64,000 nt of DNA from Pogona vitticeps (taxonomy: Eukaryota; Chordata; Lepidosauria; Squamata; Agamidae). Positions 60,238 through 64,000 of this stretch are shown piece by piece. How positions within the stretch are numbered: the stretch's first letter is position 1; each line of letters starts with the position of its first letter. The notes beneath the pieces are model-generated. The model was given only the letters and a program-made list of their open reading frames with translations. It was not told the DNA's origin and made no database searches. The DNA lies in the NCBI RefSeq assembly GCF_051106095.1, contig NC_135786.1, positions 30,921,501-30,985,500 on the forward strand, in the 5' to 3' direction. The translations under genes were made by a program, and so were the position numbers.

Positions 60238-63200
60238 TGTTGTGGATTACAAACTTCAGCACGGGGGTTGTATTTTTAGTTCTTGAAAGAAACTACAGTA
60301 TTTAAAAGGATTTTAAAAGTGTAATACAGCTTCCAAAGTGCAATATGGACAGGCATCCTGTTAAACTGCATTCTTTCATGATAAACTGGAAGAATGGGGA
60401 GAAAAACCTTTTCCCTTGTTACAAAATTATATGAGATGAAGAGAATAAGAGCTTGGAAAAGTTAATTTTTTTGGATTACAACTCTGAGAACCACTGAGTC
60501 AGCACAGCTTGAAGGTAAAATTAAAATGAAAAAACCAAAATAAACTTCAGTTGCATAATTCTAAAGGGGGAGGAAGAGAGCAGGGGAGGGCTGAGCTACA
60601 AATGTTAACAGATACCAGATATTTCTCAAATTGTTCATAAATAGTTAAGGGGTGCATAAAAAGACTATGTATTCTCTGCCCAAGAAGTTCATATTTCTGT
60701 ATCCTGCATCAGAACATTTGTCAGAATGAATTAGCAGAACTGGGCTGTAAATTATCCTATCTGTACATATTGTCCTGTAGGCTGATAGACTGTACTGCAC
60801 ACAACATGGTAACAAGTGTGAGAATCAATGTGTTCCATGCCTTTTGATTCCCTCATAGTATCCACAGCCAAAAGAAGAACTAGGTTGTTTAATCATTAAA
60901 GAGCACAATTAAGTATTAAGCAGCCAAGATTCTTTCAGTGCAGAGATAGTTCTGGACAGAAAAGGCCAGAATTTGCATACAAAATTTTTAGTGGCTCCAG
61001 CCAGCCCTATGAGTCAAGTTGTTTCAGACATTACATGACAGCAAAACCAACTTATTGCTGAGTTCTGCATTCACTATAAAGTTCTTCTCCATTCTTTCTA
61101 TTCAATGGACATTATCCACCTGAAAGCAAAATAGAAAAGACAAAGGAGATCCCACTAGGGTTTCAATACATTCTTCTCACTTGAATTTTCTGAAGCAGGT
61201 CACTTCAGAAGCAGAAAATCGAAGCAGAAAACATATAGCAGGTGTTTTCCCCCCCTCCTCTTTTCGACTTGGCTGCTAACAGAAGTGATGGAAACATCAG
61301 CACCTGAAGCTGATTGCCACCAGCAGGCCATGCTGTTTCTTCCATGACATTATCATCTGGTGGCTTCTCAGATATTAAAATGTTCCCCTTCCATTCTAAA
61401 ATGGTGAAATGGCTCTCTTAAAGCTTGGTTAGCGACAATAAGGATTTTAAGATGAAATATGCAGGGTTTCTGGGTCACACACTTAACTGGCAAAACTCAT
61501 AACCACACCCACAGATACAGTACACAGAGTAACACACTCTTTTCCAGTCAAACTGCACCCCAAAAAAGATCAAGTGATGTGCTGGTCACAAAGAGACCTG
61601 GAATTGCTGCTGAGCTCAAGAAATATCCCACAAGTAACTCAATGTTCCCCTGCCCCTGGTGAATGATAGCTGGGTTAAACAAATTTTACATAATTCTACG
61701 TAACTGCCAACTCCCACCCTCCCCCAGCTGCTCGATATTTTACTTAAACTTTCTGTTGAAAACTGTAAGCCACACCATGGCCAGAAGATAGGACAGAATA
61801 TATGAAATAAAGATACAGGTTATGTGACATTTCCTCATGTTTCAGCTGGACAGTGATAAACAGAATGGTGACTGTGCAAGGCAAAAAAAGTGTCCTGCTT
61901 ATATACCACCCCATAGTGATTAAAGCACTCTCTAGGTGGCTAACAAGTTACGCAGGCCACATACAACAGTCCCTGTTATTCAGAATGTCTAAGAGCTTTG
62001 ACCCTCTGAGCCCTGATTCCACAACATTTAAACTTGCATTTAACAAAATGAAGAGGGAAACAGAAAAAAATAAAATTACAACTTTCCATTGCTTTTATGC
62101 ACCTCCCAGACCATCATAACAGAGTATAGAACATGACACAAATCAGCACACAATCTAGTATAGCACAAAAAGTACATAAACCTCACAGAGAGAGAGTATA
62201 ATAGAACAAGATACATTGCCTAGAGTTATACATTTGAGAGCATGGTCATAACACTTAGCAAAAAACAGTTTGTCTCTGTCGTGTTCCCTGACACAAAGGA
62301 ATTGGACCAAACTGCCCACTGTTCTGTGTTTAAGATTATAATACCTCCCCCTGGCATTTCAGACACAAACATCCAACAGCACTTCCCAGTCCAACAATGG
62401 GTGGCTGCGTGGTCCATGAAGAACAATCCTATAGAAATAAGCAAGGGAAAGAGACGACCATTCTATACAAAGTAACTATTGCAACCCTCTTCCATACCTT
62501 CTGTCTTCAATATGTGAAGCCTTGTCTGCACTATCTTTTCACCAACTGCTGAGAGCAGTGCTCCCCCCTTGGTGTAGGAGAAGCTCTTGGTCACACAAGG
62601 AAGTTCTCTGTTGACAAAGACCAAGCACCCTACTGCAACCATTGCCCTTCCTGGCCAAATATCAGTTAATACTTCTACCTCACAACATCACAGCCAAGAC
62701 TCATGACATCGGCTGAGATTGCAGGTGACGCCACTCATTTTCACACAAGCCAGAACTTGGGAAAGTTGCTTTTAAGAGAATTGTAGATCAAAAAGTTGTA
62801 GATCAAACACTTCCAAGCGCTGGTCTCTCTTCTTCACAAAAAACATACAGTATCTAGGTTCAGGGACTATGCATTCCAGTTGCTGCCTTTAGCTCATTAG
62901 TCTCTGAGGGTCTCCCACCATCTTCCATATAATCGGCGACACAGGCGCAATAGACAGCAATTCTTTTTGTAGCCACCACTATCTCGCTGCTGATTCTTGC
63001 TTACCAAAATATCCCTTGTTCCACATGATATGCATTCAAAATCACTACTATTTTTTTGCTTATATTTCTTTTTCTGATTGGCAATCAGTCCAAGTCTTTA
63101 ACCTTCTTCTTTAAAAAACAAACAACAATATTAATAACAGCTGCATGCTGTCAAGTTGATTCCAACTTATGATGAATCTTCCCAGGGATTTTTTTAAAGG

Positions 63201-64000
63201 TATAAAGTATTCTGAAGGGGTCTACAACAAACGAAACAACTCTTAAAGCTCAAGAGCCAACTTATGCCTAAACATTTGATTGTGAACATCTGCTCTGTTT
63301 TTATACGGCCCTTAATGCTACTTTCTCAAAATTAGGAACTTGAGGCTGTTGGGATACCTGCAACAACTTTGTCCTGCATTAAACTTTGTTGAATGAACAT
63401 TAAACGAGTGCTAGGTTTCCAGTTCAAGAAATTCTGCACTGCTAATTGAGCACACGGTTTGTTGGGCATTTCATTTAGTAGCATAATCAGTGTATTTACC
63501 GGTTCCTATATCTAAAAAGATCTCTCAGAGCAATGTTTTGCACAAGGCTGTTGCCCACAAAAGCTCAAAGCAAACCTAATCTGGAAAGAAGTTAACATCC
63601 TACCTTAATAATATCTTAGGACATAACCAGTGTTGTGATCCGGACTCATCTGATCTGGACTGTAAAACAAGCTGATCCCTGGCAATTGGGAAAGAATGCA
63701 AACAACTAGACGCTTTCCAAGGCACTCCTATGCATACATTCCACAGTGTTACCAGTTTTCCTGAAAACATGCTTTCTTAGTGCTTCTTTAACAGAATCTG
63801 AATATCAAATAAACATGCAGATCTGAACTTCACCTGTTATAGGAGGCTGTTGTATAAAGTTGAACTCCCGGTGTCTCTCGAGAAGCGGAAGAATGTCATC
63901 TTTTAACTACAGAGGTCTTCTTCGTTTTCCCCTCTCTGCCTCCTGACCGGGTGTTTCTGTTTTTATGAATTAGTCTGAAGGTCACAGGAATATTCTGAAG
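59127..64000. other. Right end of window; mostly unrecognised
   Basis: (GA)n at 60212-60237, a MITE fragment near 60452-60515, a SINE 3' fragment near 63125-63220. No confident exon. Confidence 0.35.
63841..63905 (-). other. SGK2: Weak candidate for a far 5' SGK2 exon
   Basis: Minus strand ends ATAACAG then GTGAAG at about 63834. One frame, DDILPLLERHREFNFIQQPP then IT plus one base, joins in phase to the exon at 31996 (G plus AT gives Asp). The acceptor side (CTCTGTAG) has a purine-rich rather than pyrimidine-rich lead, and no ATG opens this frame here. It may be a non-coding first exon or chance. Confidence 0.18.

Overview
The window is vertebrate nuclear DNA, almost certainly from a squamate reptile (a lizard-like genome). 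The evidence is intron-rich host genes embedded in BovB LINEs, a SINE with an ACCTTT tail (the signature of Sauria SINEs), L2 and L1 LINEs, a mariner, many hAT and Tigger-like MITEs, and abundant microsatellites.

Two host genes are recognisable, both on the minus strand. Bases 1-120 carry the first coding exon of IFT52 (intraflagellar transport, IFT-B). Its CpG-rich promoter lies at about 4200-4850, with NRF1-like and X-box (RFX)-like motifs and a probable non-coding first exon ending at 4619. SGK2 (an AGC-family serine/threonine kinase) is complete from its short-isoform start codon at 30133 to its stop at 14579. It has twelve coding exons whose phases all fit and predicts a 363-residue protein. 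One well-formed upstream exon (31927-31996) and two weaker candidates (31689-, about 63840-63905) may supply the 5' UTR or an extended N terminus. The order SGK2 then IFT52 on the same strand matches the human chromosome 20q13.12 arrangement.

Layout: 1-4850 is the IFT52 5' end, with a mariner in its first intron. 4850-14578 is the IFT52-SGK2 interval, with a BovB fragment, several SINEs and a nearly full-length L2 LINE (about 8911-13332) whose 1009-codon ORF is unbroken. 14579-30133 is SGK2, with introns holding a BovB copy pierced by a Sauria SINE, palindromic hAT MITEs and a long intronic hairpin. 30134-64000 is upstream of the SGK2 start and has no confident coding exon. It holds BovB pieces (one carrying an unidentified ORF-bearing insert), nested Tigger-like MITEs, a 5'-truncated L1 with an unbroken 1047-codon ORF (51674-54817), a second LINE/SINE pair sharing a 3' tail, and many simple repeats.

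I found no convincing new biological system. The most informative points are the intact LINE reading frames, the exact target-site duplications that date and classify several DNA elements, the possible extended SGK2 N terminus, the regulatory motifs at the IFT52 promoter, and the unidentified reading frame at 34020-34828. Exon coordinates were read by eye from reading frame, splice consensus and remembered family sequences; no search was run.
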